Assembly (NCBI RefSeq): GCF_026151205.1
Contig: NC_087075.1
Span: forward strand, 11,764,303 to 11,828,302
Source of the DNA: Bolinopsis microptera
Lineage: Eukaryota > Ctenophora > Tentaculata > Lobata > Bolinopsidae
Direction of reading: 5' to 3'
Length of the DNA stretch: 64,000 bases
Positions within the stretch are counted from its first letter, which is position 1; every line of letters begins with the position of its first letter. The position numbers and the translations under genes are program-made. The notes under the pieces were generated by a model. The model was not told the DNA's origin. It saw only the letters and a list, made by a program, of their open reading frames with translations, and made no database searches. Of this stretch, positions 1 to 12,500 are shown in pieces.

Positions 1-3000
1 GTATATATTTTAGCTTTCAGTTTCTGTTTCATTATCTTAAAATTTATTCCGCTTTTATTTTTATTTCCACTCTCGATTCCTTGCTAGCAGTCCGGTTAAT
101 TTAGTACCTTTAGTGGGTCTCATTTTATCATTAGCTCTAATTAAAGAACCTCTCACCCTCTCAGAAAACTCCGTTTGGAGATATTCATATTCCTTATTAC
201 GCTCTAAGTTATTAATTAAAGAACCTCTCAGTCTCACCCTCTCAGATTTTCAACGCTCCGTTCATTTTTATAGCTTTATTATTTTTATCTTTTTACTACA
301 CTTACTAACACGTGCTTTACAAAGGAGCAATAGTTTGCGGAGGCATTCTAGAACGGTATATATTTTAGCTTTCAGTTTCTGTTTCATTATCTTAAAATTT
401 ATTCCGCTTTTATTTTTATTTCCACTCTCGATTCCTTGCTAGCAGTCCGGTTAATTTAGTACCTTTAGTGGGTCTCATTTTATCATTAGCTCTAATTAAA
501 GAACCTCTCACCCTCTCAGATTTTCAACGCTCCGTTCATTTTTATAGCTTTATTATTTTTATCTTTTTACTACACTTACTAACACGTGCTTTACAAAGGA
601 GCAATAGTTTGCGGAGGCATTCTAGAACGGTATATATTTTAGCTTTCAGTTTCTGTTTCATTATCTTAAAATTTATTCCGCTTTTATTTTTATTTCCACT
701 CTCGATTCCTTGCTAGCAGTCCGGTTAATTTAGTACCTTTAGTGGGTCTCATTTTATCATTAGCTCTAATTAAAGAACCTCTCACCCTCTCAGAAAACTC
801 CGTTTGGAGATATTCATATTCCTTATTACGCTCTAAGTTATTAATTAAAGAACCTCTCAGTCTCACCCTCTCAGATTTTCAACGCTCCGTTCATTTTTAT
901 AGCTTTATTATTTTTATCTTTTTACTACACTTACTAACACGTGCTTTACAAAGGAGCAATAGTTTGCGGAGGCATTCTAGAACGGTATATATTTTAGCTT
1001 TCAGTTTCTGTTTCATTATCTTAAAATTTATTCCGCTTTTATTTTTATTTCCACTCTCGATTCCTTGCTAGCAGTCCGGTTAATTTAGTACCTTTAGTGG
1101 GTCTCATTTTATCATTAGCTCTAATTAAAGAACCTCTCACCCTCTCAGATTTTCAACGCTCCGTTCATTTTTATAGCTTTATTATTTTTATCTTTTTACT
1201 ACACTTACTAACACGTGCTTTACAAAGGAGCAATAGTTTGCGGAGGCATTCTAGAACGGTATATATTTTAGCTTTCAGTTTCTGTTTCATTATCTTAAAA
1301 TTTATTCCGCTTTTATTTTTATTTCCACTCTCGATTCCTTGCTAGCAGTCCGGTTAATTTAGTACCTTTAGTGGGTCTCATTTTATCATTAGCTCTAATT
1401 AAAGAACCTCTCACCCTCTCTAAGTTATTAATTAAAGAACCTCTCAGTCTCACCCTCTCAGATTTTCAACGCTCCGTTCATTTTTATAGCTTTATTACTT
1501 TTATCTTTTTACTACACTTACTAACACGTGCTTTACAAAGGAGCAATAGTTTGCGGAGGCATTCTAGAACGGTATATATTTTAGCTTTCAGTTTCTGTTT
1601 CATTATCTTAAAATTTATTCCGCTTTTATTTTTATTTCCACTCTCGATTCCTTGCTAGCAGTCCGGTTAATTTAGTACCTTTAGTGGGTCTCATTTTATC
1701 ATTAGCTCTAATTAAAGAACCTCTCACCCTCTCAGATTTTCAACGCTCCGTTCATTTTTATAGCTTTATTATTTTTATCTTTTTACTACACTTACTAACA
1801 CGTGCTTTACAAAGGAGCAATAGTTTGCGGAGGCATTCTAGAACGGTATATATTTTAGCTTTCAGTTTCTGTTTCATTATCTTAAAATTTATTCCGCTTT
1901 TATTTTTATTTCCACTCTCGATTCCTTGCTAGCAGTCCGGTTAATTTAGTACCTTTAGTGGGTCTCATTTTATCATTAGCTCTAATTAAAGAACCTCTCA
2001 CCCTCTCAGAAAACTCCGTTTGGAGATATTCATATTCCTTATTACGCTCTAAGTTATTAATTAAAGAACCTCTCAGTCTCACCCTCTCAGATTTTCAACG
2101 CTCCGTTCATTTTTATAGCTTTATTATTTTTATCTTTTTACTACACTTACTAACACGTGCTTTACAAAGGAGCAATAGTTTGCGGAGGCATTCTAGAACG
2201 GTATATATTTTAGCTTTCAGTTTCTGTTTCATTATCTTAAAATTTATTCCGCTTTTATTTTTATTTCCACTCTCGATTCCTTGCTAGCAGTCCGGTTAAT
2301 TTAGTACCTTTAGTGGGTCTCATTTTATCATTAGCTCTAATTAAAGAACCTCTCACCCTCTCAGATTTTCAACGCTCCGTTCATTTTTATAGCTTTATTA
2401 TTTTTATCTTTTTACTACACTTACTAACACGTGCTTTACAAAGGAGCAATAGTTTGCGGAGGCATTCTAGAACGGTATATATTTTAGCTTTCAGTTTCTG
2501 TTTCATTATCTTAAAATTTATTCCGCTTTTATTTTTATTTCCACTCTCGATTCCTTGCTAGCAGTCCGGTTAATTTAGTACCTTTAGTGGGTCTCATTTT
2601 ATCATTAGCTCTAATTAAAGAACCTCTCACCCTCTCAGATTTTCAACGCTCCGTTCATTTTTATAGCTTTATTATTTTTATCTTTTTACTACACTTACTA
2701 ACACGTGCTTTACAAAGGAGCAATAGTTTGCGGAGGCATTCTAGAACGGTATATATTTTAGCTTTCAGTTTCTGTTTCATTATCTTAAAATTTATTCCGC
2801 TTTTATTTTTATTTCCACTCTCGATTCCTTGCTAGCAGTCCGGTTAATTTAGTACCTTTAGTGGGTCTCATTTTATCATTAGCTCTAATTAAAGAACCTC
2901 TCACCCTCTCTAAGTTATTAATTAAAGAACCTCTCAGTCTCACCCTCTCAGATTTTCAACGCTCCGTTCATTTTTATAGCTTTATTATTTTTATCTTTTT

Positions 3001-3546
3001 ACTACACTTACTAACACGTGCTTTACAAAGGAGCAATAGTTTGCGGAGGCATTCTAGAACGGTATATATTTTAGCTTTCAGTTTCTGTTTCATTATCTTA
3101 AAATTTATTCCGCTTTTATTTTTATTTCCACTCTCGATTCCTTGCTAGCAGTCCGGTTAATTTAGTACCTTTAGTGGGTCTCATTTTATCATTAGCTCTA
3201 ATTAAAGAACCTCTCACCCTCTCAGATTTTCAACGCTCCGTTCATTTTTATAGCTTTATTATTTTTATCTTTTTACTACACTTACTAACACGTGCTTTAC
3301 AAAGGAGCAATAGTTTGCGGAGGCATTCTAGAACGGTATATATTTTAGCTTTCAGTTTCTGTTTCATTATCTTAAAATTTATTCCGCTTTTATTTTTATT
3401 TCCACTCTCGATTCCTTGCTAGCAGTCCGGTTAATTTAGTACCTTTAGTGGGTCTCATTTTATCATTAGCTCTAATTAAAGAACCTCTCACCCTCTCAGA
3501 AAACTCCGTTTGGAGATATTGCTTATTACGCTCTAAGTTATTAATT
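1..3546. repeat. Satellite with three unit lengths (274, 313, 355 bp) in a higher-order order
   Basis: A nearly identical unit repeats from the first base of the window to about 3546. Successive unit starts at 113, 468, 742, 1097, 1371, 1684, 1958, 2313, 2587, 2861, 3174 and 3448 give lengths of 355, 274, 355, 274, 274+39, 274, 355, 274, 274, 274+39 and 274. The 355-bp form carries an extra 81 bp and the 313-bp form an extra 39 bp of the same segment, so the long forms look like internal duplication of the ATTAAAGAACCTCTCA stretch. The last copy decays after about 3530. The units contain short open frames without ATG starts; I treat these as non-coding. The array continues to the left of the window. 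Confidence 0.95.
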
Positions 3547-3654
3547 TTCCTTGTGTTTGAATCTTGTCACTTTTTAACTGTTTTTAGTTTTTGTTATTTT
3601 CGGTCGATTTCTGCACTTTTACACTGGGTCATCATTCATAATTTCTGGGATTGA

Positions 3655-4385
3655 GACGACTTATATCAGCATTAAAGGAAGAGTTTGCTTGTCTGACTTA
3701 CTTCATTAGACACTTCTGGTCAAGAACTGAACAAGAACCACATTCGAAAACTGGAACATCTGAATGACTCCGCAACCCAGGAATAAACTACTCAGTTATT
3801 ATCGCTCAATAATCGGTTTGGTATCGACGTTACATACTTTATTTTATTTTATTAAAAAGCTGATTTTAGAAACCAGGGAATTAAAGTTACCCTCCTAAGG
3901 CTAACATTAAATCGCTGATTTTATTTATATATATCACTTTTTTTTTGTTCATTCTTTTCCTTCAAAACATTCCAGTACATTGTGCAGAAAGTTGGAGATG
4001 AAGCCGTAGTACGTACATGTAGCATTGCACTGGATCGAACTTGCAGAGTGTGGTTTCCTCCAGTCTGCGCCGCGCGCTTATATAAACATACGCGGCGCAG
4101 ATCGACTGGTATGGAGGAGATTGCACTGTGTAGGCTCCGGTGTAGTGTGATATGTATGTACTACGGCTTTACAAATTTTGGAAGCATGTAGGGATATATT
4201 TCTGATACCAATCGTATATACTAAAAATACTCTAGCACAATTGTAACTGCAGTTTTACAGAACTCTAAATGCTTAATGAACACTCTTGCAGGTACCACCC
4301 GTATTCACACTCAGACCTGAGTTTAGTCATTTTCCGATACGAGATTGGGGACGGGTTCTATAAACAAACAAACAAACAAACAAGC
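3655..4385 (+). repeat. Dispersed repeat, copy A (inverse copy at about 24797-25290)
   Basis: This stretch matches, in reverse orientation, the DNA at about 24797-25290, sharing for example ACACTCAGACCTGAGTTTAG and GAGATTGGGGACGGGTTCTA. It ends in a short run of AAAC units. No protein is visible, so this is probably a non-autonomous repeat or a remnant. It lies downstream of exon 4474-4603, inside the intron that follows. Confidence 0.8.
4001..4169. mobile_element. Small foldback (MITE-like) insertion nested in repeat copy A
   Basis: The block starts with AGCCGTAGTACGTACAT and ends with the near-inverse ATGTATGTACTACGGCT. Its centre contains a second inverted pair built on CTGCGCCGCG and CGCGGCGCAG. 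Comparison with copy B near 25 kb shows that copy B lacks this block, so it is a later insertion of about 165 bp. No coding sequence is present. Confidence 0.7.
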
Positions 4386-4473
4386 ATTACATGGTAAGGT
4401 TAGATGGTGTTTTTAAATGCGATGTCAAATTATTATCTAGTAACAATTTCAAATATAAATATTAAATACCCAC

Positions 4474-7400
4474 CTCTCCTGGCTAAGATTGAAGTTCTCA
4501 AGTTTGAACTTCTCAACCTCCTGAGTAAGTCTGACTTTTTCCTTGGTCAGTTTAGAGTTAGTGTTCATTATTTGGTGCAGAGTCTCCTGTAGAGCGGCCA
4601 TTCCTGGTGATATGTCATGTGATATTATGTCATGTGATATGTCATGTGATATGTCATGTGATATGTCATGTGATATATGTCATGTGATATTATGTCATGT
4701 GATATGTCATGTGATATGTCATGTGGAACTAGTGCAGTCGTTTTGAGATAAAATGCTATGTTTTAGTTTACAATTTTATGTTATTTATAAAAGTAAACTT
4801 AATATCTTAAGATGTAAGATATTTTACTTTTAACTAATGTAACATTTTATTAGACAATTTAAAGCGAGCCTATAATTCGAGTATCATGAACATCATGAAC
4901 ATCAGAATCAATTACTAGAGATTTGAAAAAGTAAATAAATATTAGTTCGAATAAACATCAGATACATATAACACGGTACCGAACACGCGGTACTGAAGTC
5001 TAAACACACTGGGAAGTAAAGAAAACACCTAAACTTCTCCACAACGTACCGTGTTTGAGCTCCTGAACTTTCTCAGGAGCAGTTCCAGTCCGCTCCTTAT
5101 ACTCCTCAAATGCTTCCAGGATCTCAGTCACATCCTGCTCCAGCTTCTCCGTTACACCTGGGGATAAACAGACTTTGTAAAATCAGTGACTCTTGATTTT
5201 AGATGCAGTTAGGAGAATCAATGACTCCTCAAGATAAATCGAATTAGCGTTCTTTGCAGATTGTGACCCATTATATCGTGTCACGTATTCCCGCCCCCCT
5301 ATACTGGAACATGCAGTAAAGGAAATGCTATATCGCTGCTCTGTGCTTAAACCAGTATATTAAAATGGTAAAGATTTAGTGTGATCTTGCATATGAACAA
5401 TATGACGATAAGATAAAATTACAACATTGTCCTATTAATTTCCAGTCACAATAATTATTCTAACAAGAAGATAAGAATAAACACCAGGCTTCCTTTTTGT
5501 TATTGAATTAGAAAAAAGCACCTAAAGATTAAGACTTCATCCTGGCAGTAAAACTTAAATCGACTTTCGGGAGCCACGAATACCCGTAAAATTCCCATCT
5601 GTAAATTAATCACATTTCACAACCTAGTATTCATTTCTCATCGTCCCTTACGTTTAAGACTAATATTTACAAGAACCTACATTTGTATTTAGTTACTTTC
5701 AAATCGTCAGTTTCTCATAATTTGTTGACGGTTCACAGTCTACTGTAAAGATGAGGTTGTCCTGTCTACTGATGGTCCTGATAGTACAGGAGATATCTGC
5801 TGCTCAATCGCACAAGGTACTCAAGTTTGGGAATACTGTAGGGGATTATATTAGGTTTAAGCCTAATATGCAACCTTTCTCTGAAGCATTTTCTCTGTGT
5901 TCCTGGATTCGGAAATCGAGATCTGGCAGTCAAGCACACTGGTTCTCGTACGCGACAAGATCAAATTACAATGAGATAGTCATTACGGATGAAGGAAGCA
6001 GTAACTACGTGTTCGACAGTTATAGCACAAATGTAAGAGCCCAGGCAGGTGTAACTGCAGGAGTCTGGTACCACTACTGTTTGTGTTGGAGTCTCAGTTC
6101 CCGCACAGCAACAATTTACCACAATGGTCGACAAACTGGGTCCTTTACAACCCCCTCAGGAAGAAGACTCACTGCAGGTGGATATCTTGTTTTGGGGCAA
6201 GACCAGGACACCTACGGCGGATCATTTGATTCAAGTCAATCGTTTGGTGGGGAACTTGATAAAACAAATATCTTCTCCAAGAAACTAACCTCATCTGAAG
6301 TAAGTGAACTGTACTCTGCAGGTCGCTGCTCTGATGTGGAGAGCAAATATGATGATGTTCGCCAACTGAAGTGGGAACAAATATTGCAGCAACCAAGAAC
6401 AGGCAACGTCAGAGCTGAAATAGACACGTGTCGAGTTGAACAGTTAGAGGAACAACTCGAGGATGCTCGCAAAGAACTGACCGATACCAAGGCTAGCAAG
6501 GAGGAGATTTCAGACCAGCTGAACCGTTCAGAAATAAATCTGAACAATACGTCGTCCGAGCTAGAGCAAGTGAGAGCTTATCTTGAGCAAACTACTGGCC
6601 AGCTTACTGAAACAGAGACACAGCTGAACCAAACGGAGACAAGGCTGGATCAAACGGAGACAAGGCTGAATCAAACAGAAACACAGCTGAACCAAACGGA
6701 GACACAACTGAACCAAACAGAGACACAGCTGGATCAAACGGAGAAAAAGCTGGACCAAACGGAGACAAGACTGAACAAAACAGAAAAACACATGGAGGAG
6801 GTTGAAGCTAACCTTGCAGTTACTGTTAGTCAGTTAAACCAGACAGAGAAGAACTTGGAGGAGACAAGAAATGATCTGAACGAAACTCTGGCTGAAGTGG
6901 AGGAGCTAGAGGAGGAGGTAAAAGAGATAAAGAAGGGTCTCTCTGGGTTCAACTGTTTTAGAGTGACTAATTCAACGCATTGGGACATCTTGTACACGGA
7001 ATCTTTCTTCGACGAAATCCTGACGGAAGATATGCTCGCAATCCTCGACGAAAGCTGGGAGAAACTCGGTAAGTTTTTATGTCGAGATTTAGGTAGTTTA
7101 AGGTAGATTTTGGTGTTTCATCGTAAACTAAGGGCTTTGGAATTGCTATTTAGGTCTTTCAGCTATTTTGATTAAGACTATGGCTCACGATATAAGGAGA
7201 TTTTAAGCACTAAGCTTAAGTTTATTAGCGACTGTTCATTGATTGTTAATTGATGGTGAGTAATTAAAAAGAAATTAAGTTTAGATTAGACATACATATT
7301 ACGTGGCACAACAATTACAATTTGTTTCAAGAACTTTGAATCACTAATATTTTCAGAGTATTTCAAAGGGACGCGAGTTACGGAGCGTCTCATCGAATTC

Positions 7401-9579
7401 TTCAAGAGATATTTTCCTTGATGGTCCAAAATGATGATTACGTTACCAAAAAAGTTGAACAATGTTCGAAGAGCACTCTTTAAAACGTATCGACTTGTTT
7501 TTTTTTGTGCAGTTAATTGATTTTTCTATCAGATGAATTAAATTAGCATTTGATTAGCTTTGCAGTCTAGATACTTGTAAAGATTCAATTAATAAATAAA
7601 CTGATATCGAAATTTATACGACCATAATTCGAAGATTGTTTTTTCTAAACCTTCTTGATTTTGCGGTAAATTATGGTAGCGATCTTCAAATTTATGTAGC
7701 TTAGCCTTATTTACTATTCATTTAAAAAGTGACAAATAGTTTCATTTCATACCAAATTTTGTACTAATGCACTTCTAAATAATCTAGTAAGTCGACGAAG
7801 GAAACTTGAAGTATTTCAAACAAGGATGAAACCAATCTTAACATCCATAATTCTACATATCATTCACAAATTCTTTACAAATTAGTTACGTTGGAACATA
7901 GCAAACGAGTGGGGAAATTATTCACATATTATTCACATATTATTCAGATACGTTTGGTCACCCTCTCTTGACCTGCAAGTGAGTGGTTGTGGAGAGATGA
8001 GGTTTTAATTTCTGTTAAAACATTTATCTCCTCGTAAAGTGTAAACACAAGCTCACATAGCAAATACTGTTGAAACTGGATTACACAACCTCAGAACTCA
8101 GAATGCCATTTTAACTGAAGCTTCTAGGTCAAGTTCCAGGTGGCTCGATTTGAAGACTTAATTTTAAAGTGCTACCTAAGCTAAGCTAAGCTAAGGAGAT
8201 AACCAATAAAGCCCAAGTATCCAGTAGCCCAGTAATTTCAATATTAAAATAACAAGTAATGAATATTCTCACCGCTCGCCAGTATTTTCAATATTAAAAT
8301 AACAAGTAATAAATATCCTCACCGCTCGCCAGTATTTTCAATATTAAAATAACAAGCAATAAATATTCTCACCGCTCGCCAGTATTTTCAATATTAAAAT
8401 AACAAGTAATAAATATTCTCACCGTTCACCAGTATTTTCAATATTAAAATAACAAGTAATAAATATCCTCACCGCTCGCCAGTATTTTCAATATTAAAAT
8501 AACAAGTAATAAATATTCTCACCGCTCGCCAGTATTTTCAATATTAAAATAACAAGTAATAAATATTCTCACCGCTCGCCAGTATTTTCAATATTAAAAT
8601 AACAAGTAATAAATATTCTCACCGCTCGCCAGTATTTTCAATATTAAAATAACAAGTAATAAATATCCTCACCGCTCGCCAGTATTTTCAATATTAAAAT
8701 AACAAGTAATAAATATTCTCACCGTTCACCAGTATTTTCAATATTAAAATAACAAGTAATAAATATCCTCACCGCTCGCCAGTATTTTCAATATTAAAAT
8801 AACAAGTAATAAATATTCTCACCGCTCGCCAGTATTTTCAATATTAAAATAACAAGTAATAAATATTCTCACCGCTCGCCAGTATTTTCAATATTAAAAT
8901 AACAAGCAATAAATATTCTCACCGCTCGCCAGTATTTTCAATATTAAAATAACAAGTAATAAATATTCTCACCGTTCACCAGTATTTTCAATATTAAAAT
9001 AACAAGTAATAAATATCCTCACCGCTCGCCAGTATTTTCAATATTAAAATAACAAGTAATAAATATTCTCACCGCTCGCCAGTATTTTCAATATTAAAAT
9101 AACAAGTAATAAATATTCTCACCGTTCACCAGTATTTTCAATATTAAAATAACAAGTAATAAATATTCTCACCGCTCACCAGTAATTTCAATATTAAAAT
9201 AACAAGTAATAAATATCCTCACCGCTCGCCAGTATTTTCAATATTAAAATAACAAGTAATAAATATCCTCACCGCTCGCCTGTATTTTCAATATTAAAAT
9301 AACAAGTAATAAATATCCTCACCGCTCGCCTGTATTTTCAATATTGAAATAACAAGTAATAAATATTCTCACCGCTCGCCAGTATTTTCAATATTAAAAT
9401 AACAAGTAATAAATATCCTCACCGCTCGCCAGTATTTTCAATATTAAAATAACAAGTAATAAATATCCTCACCGCTCGCCTGCTCCTCCGCCCGTTGTCT
9501 CTCCTCTGAAGCTACAGCTAGTCGTCTAGACAGAGACTTGTTCAACAGCTCCAGGTCGGTTATCTTCTTCTCCAGTGAC
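4474..9579 (-). CDS. Giant coiled-coil protein gene, most 3' exons in the window (3 exons; gene continues to the left)
   Basis: The exons, in order of transcription, are 9579-9473, 5157-5050 and 4603-4474 (345 nt). Junctions are GT-AG and the frame carries through all three. The segments are heptad-rich (for example KKITDLELLNKSLSRRL and TEKLEQDVTEILEAFEEY), typical of a coiled coil. The last exon ends at a clean donor (GAG-AG/gtgggt), so the protein continues, but no further exon is visible between 4473 and 1; the 3' end must lie outside. The intron 5158-9472 holds the pentraxin gene on the other strand and a 25-copy minisatellite. Exon boundaries are read by eye. Confidence 0.8.
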
Positions 9580-12500
9580 CTGACGAGTTTAGTTATTAGA
9601 TAGTTCTGTTCGAATTTTAGCAAACAGTGATTATAGCATAGAACGGATTGATATGATACCCCAACTGCAACTGTAAAATATGATGTGTACCCAAACACGT
9701 TAAAAACACAGTGAACTTCGTCCGCAATTACTTGGATTACATCAAAATATATAAGCTGAAAAGATACCTTTATGCAAAAATTATCAAATAAACCCTAATT
9801 ATCTAATTGTCGGCGATAGACTGGACAGAATTTATTTGCTCTGACTTTAGCATTAGACTTATTAACAGATAGTTGATAGTTAATGGATAATTTAAAGAAC
9901 TGTATCCTAAGACTGGTGTTATTATCCTTGTTATTTCTATTCACATTGGGCTGTGTAAGATATTATCTCTATACACGATGTACGAACATCTTCATAATAT
10001 GGAAGAATGTACCTCTACTGTCTTTACATTAAGTTAATTAGTTAATTACTAAATGGTACAGCAAATAAGGGGGTATGGTGACTGGTGAGGGTTCCTCATC
10101 ACTGAATTAGTATAATCCATTTAAATGCACCTGGATACACCAACTTTAATGGAATACACCATAGGCTGTAACCAGCTTCTCATGTTAAATTAAACTAACA
10201 AATAGCCCACAAAAGATCTGTCCTCATTCGCAGGTGGGCCTCATTTACCCTAGACGACTATTAAATCTCTACCTCTAATTTACGAAGCCCACTGGTATAT
10301 GAACAGCTAAATCTGTTTAAAGCTACCAGTGCAATTCGATGCAATTTTGCAAGGGTAATGAGAGGTAATATAAGGGTAATAAGAGGGTAATAAGAGGGTA
10401 ATAAGAGGGTAATATAAGGGTCATATTAATAAGAGTGCTCATTTTTGGTAGAATTGTGGAATTGTGGAACTCCTAACCGCTCCGACTGGAAGAAAAAGGG
10501 AGATGTAAATTAGAACTTTGGTCGCCATGGCAACGGTTTACAGCTTTTATTATATTCGTAATAAGTTATCACCATCCTAGCAGTAATATAAGATTGAATA
10601 TCAGAATCTCACACTAATAAATTCAGAACATTCTGGTCTTACCCACGCTGAACAAACTAGAAATCGTTTATTTAATCTGATGATAACCGACTAGCCTAAG
10701 ATTTGGGGTTTAATACAATTACTGAAACCAGAAGTAACTGTACTGAACAGGTGATGATAAGATGAAATCGAGAATACAGAACAAACACCATTAAATCAAG
10801 TAAAACCAATTAACTGCAGAAATCGACAAAAAACAATTTTTCACCTCACCACCCACCGCACAATTCCCCAAGTGTTTACTCACCTCATAGTTCATTTTTG
10901 TAAATGTTAACTCATAGTTCATTTTTGTAAATGTTAACTCATAGTTCATTTTTGTAAATGTTAACTCATAGTTCATTTTTGTAAATGTTAACTCATAGTT
11001 CATTTTTGTAAATGTCTACTCACTTCATTTTTGTAAATGTCTACTCACTTCATTTTTGTAAATTTTTACTCACTTCCTTTTAGGCTGTGAAGCGGACAGT
11101 TTTTTGTAAATGTTAACTCATAGTTCATTTTTGTAAATGTCTACTCACTTCATTTTTGTAAATGTCTACTCACTTCATTTTTGTAAATTTTTACTCACTT
11201 CCTTTTAGGCTGTGAAGCGGACAGTTTATCTCTCTCCTCTTTAATCTGGCCAATATTCTTATCTAAATCATCCAGCTCGGATCGAGCCAGTAGGAGGGAT
11301 TCTCGTAGCTTCTCCGCTTCCATCTGATGGTGGGTAAGTTTATATCGGCAAATTTGAAATTATACAAAGTCCAAACCCTTGCTCTATAGTCTGCAACATA
11401 AAAGCCTCGTTTTAACTTGAAAAGCACTAATAGTATAACGAGGGTCCTAAACAGCCAATGCTTTTCAAACAAAGTTACAACGAATTCTTTATGTAGTGCA
11501 TCCTGGGTTTGGAAGGAAATGACCGTTTAAAATATTTCCATCACGTTACATTACGTAATTCTCAATAAATGTAATAGATTTGTAGTGTTGTAATTAGTTT
11601 AAAACTAAATTACAACGCTACATATGTAAAGTACGTTAAGTAAAATATGTAATAAATATGTAAAGTAAAATATGTTAAATATGTTAAATATGTAAGTTAC
11701 CCGGTTTCTAACGAGTTCCTCTTTAACAGTGAAGAGTTGGTCCTGTGTTGAAGAGAGCTCACAAAGACAACTCTCCAGTCTCACTTCTTTCTCATTCTGA
11801 TAATGAGCATACTTATAGTTTAACTATAACTTATTTTACTTGATCAATTAATCTGATTGAATAATTTGTGATACTCCTGCTAACGAATTACAAACTTAGG
11901 CCGGTTCTTAGCTCAATACGTGGATATTGTGAGATGGTAGAAATCTCAGTTCAATTGATTAATTAGTTTTTTCTACAATCAAGATTGTAATCATTGTAAT
12001 TATTCTAATTATTATAATTATTGTTATTACAGTACACAGAAGCTGTTACCTTTTCTTTAAAGCTCTGGTTCAGATCTTCAAGCAGTCTGTCCTTCTCGTG
12101 AGTATGTTTTGCTATCAGAGCCTGTAACTCCTCTCTAAGATTGTTAAATAAGTTTATCTTTACGTAGAGGAAAAATGTGTAATAAGTGCGAAAGTTAATT
12201 GTAAAAACTGAAAATGTGTTTTAACGTTTAGCTGCTTACAAATTTAAGTTCAAGCAGTTCTTTTCAATAATTTAAGTTAAAGCCGTTCTTTCAAGAAGGT
12301 CAGAATATTTAAACTGTTTAGAAGAGTCTAGAACTAACTTATCAGACTCAAGAACTTGCATCTGAGTCTGTGATGAGTTGAGTTCCTCCTTAGCATTCTC
12401 AACGCTGTTTTCAGCTTCAATCTGTCGCTCCTGGAACTCTGCCAATTTCGTCTTTATTATCGCTCTGGGTTTAAATTAATAGATTAATAATGATAAAATA

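Noticed and set aside
113-3654. Repeated 82-109-codon frames with hydrophobic ends
   Set aside because: They depend on GTG starts, recur in every satellite unit and have no signs of selection.
8231-9480. CRISPR-like array of 50-bp repeats
   Set aside because: There are no unique spacers; units are directly adjacent. It is a minisatellite in a eukaryotic intron.
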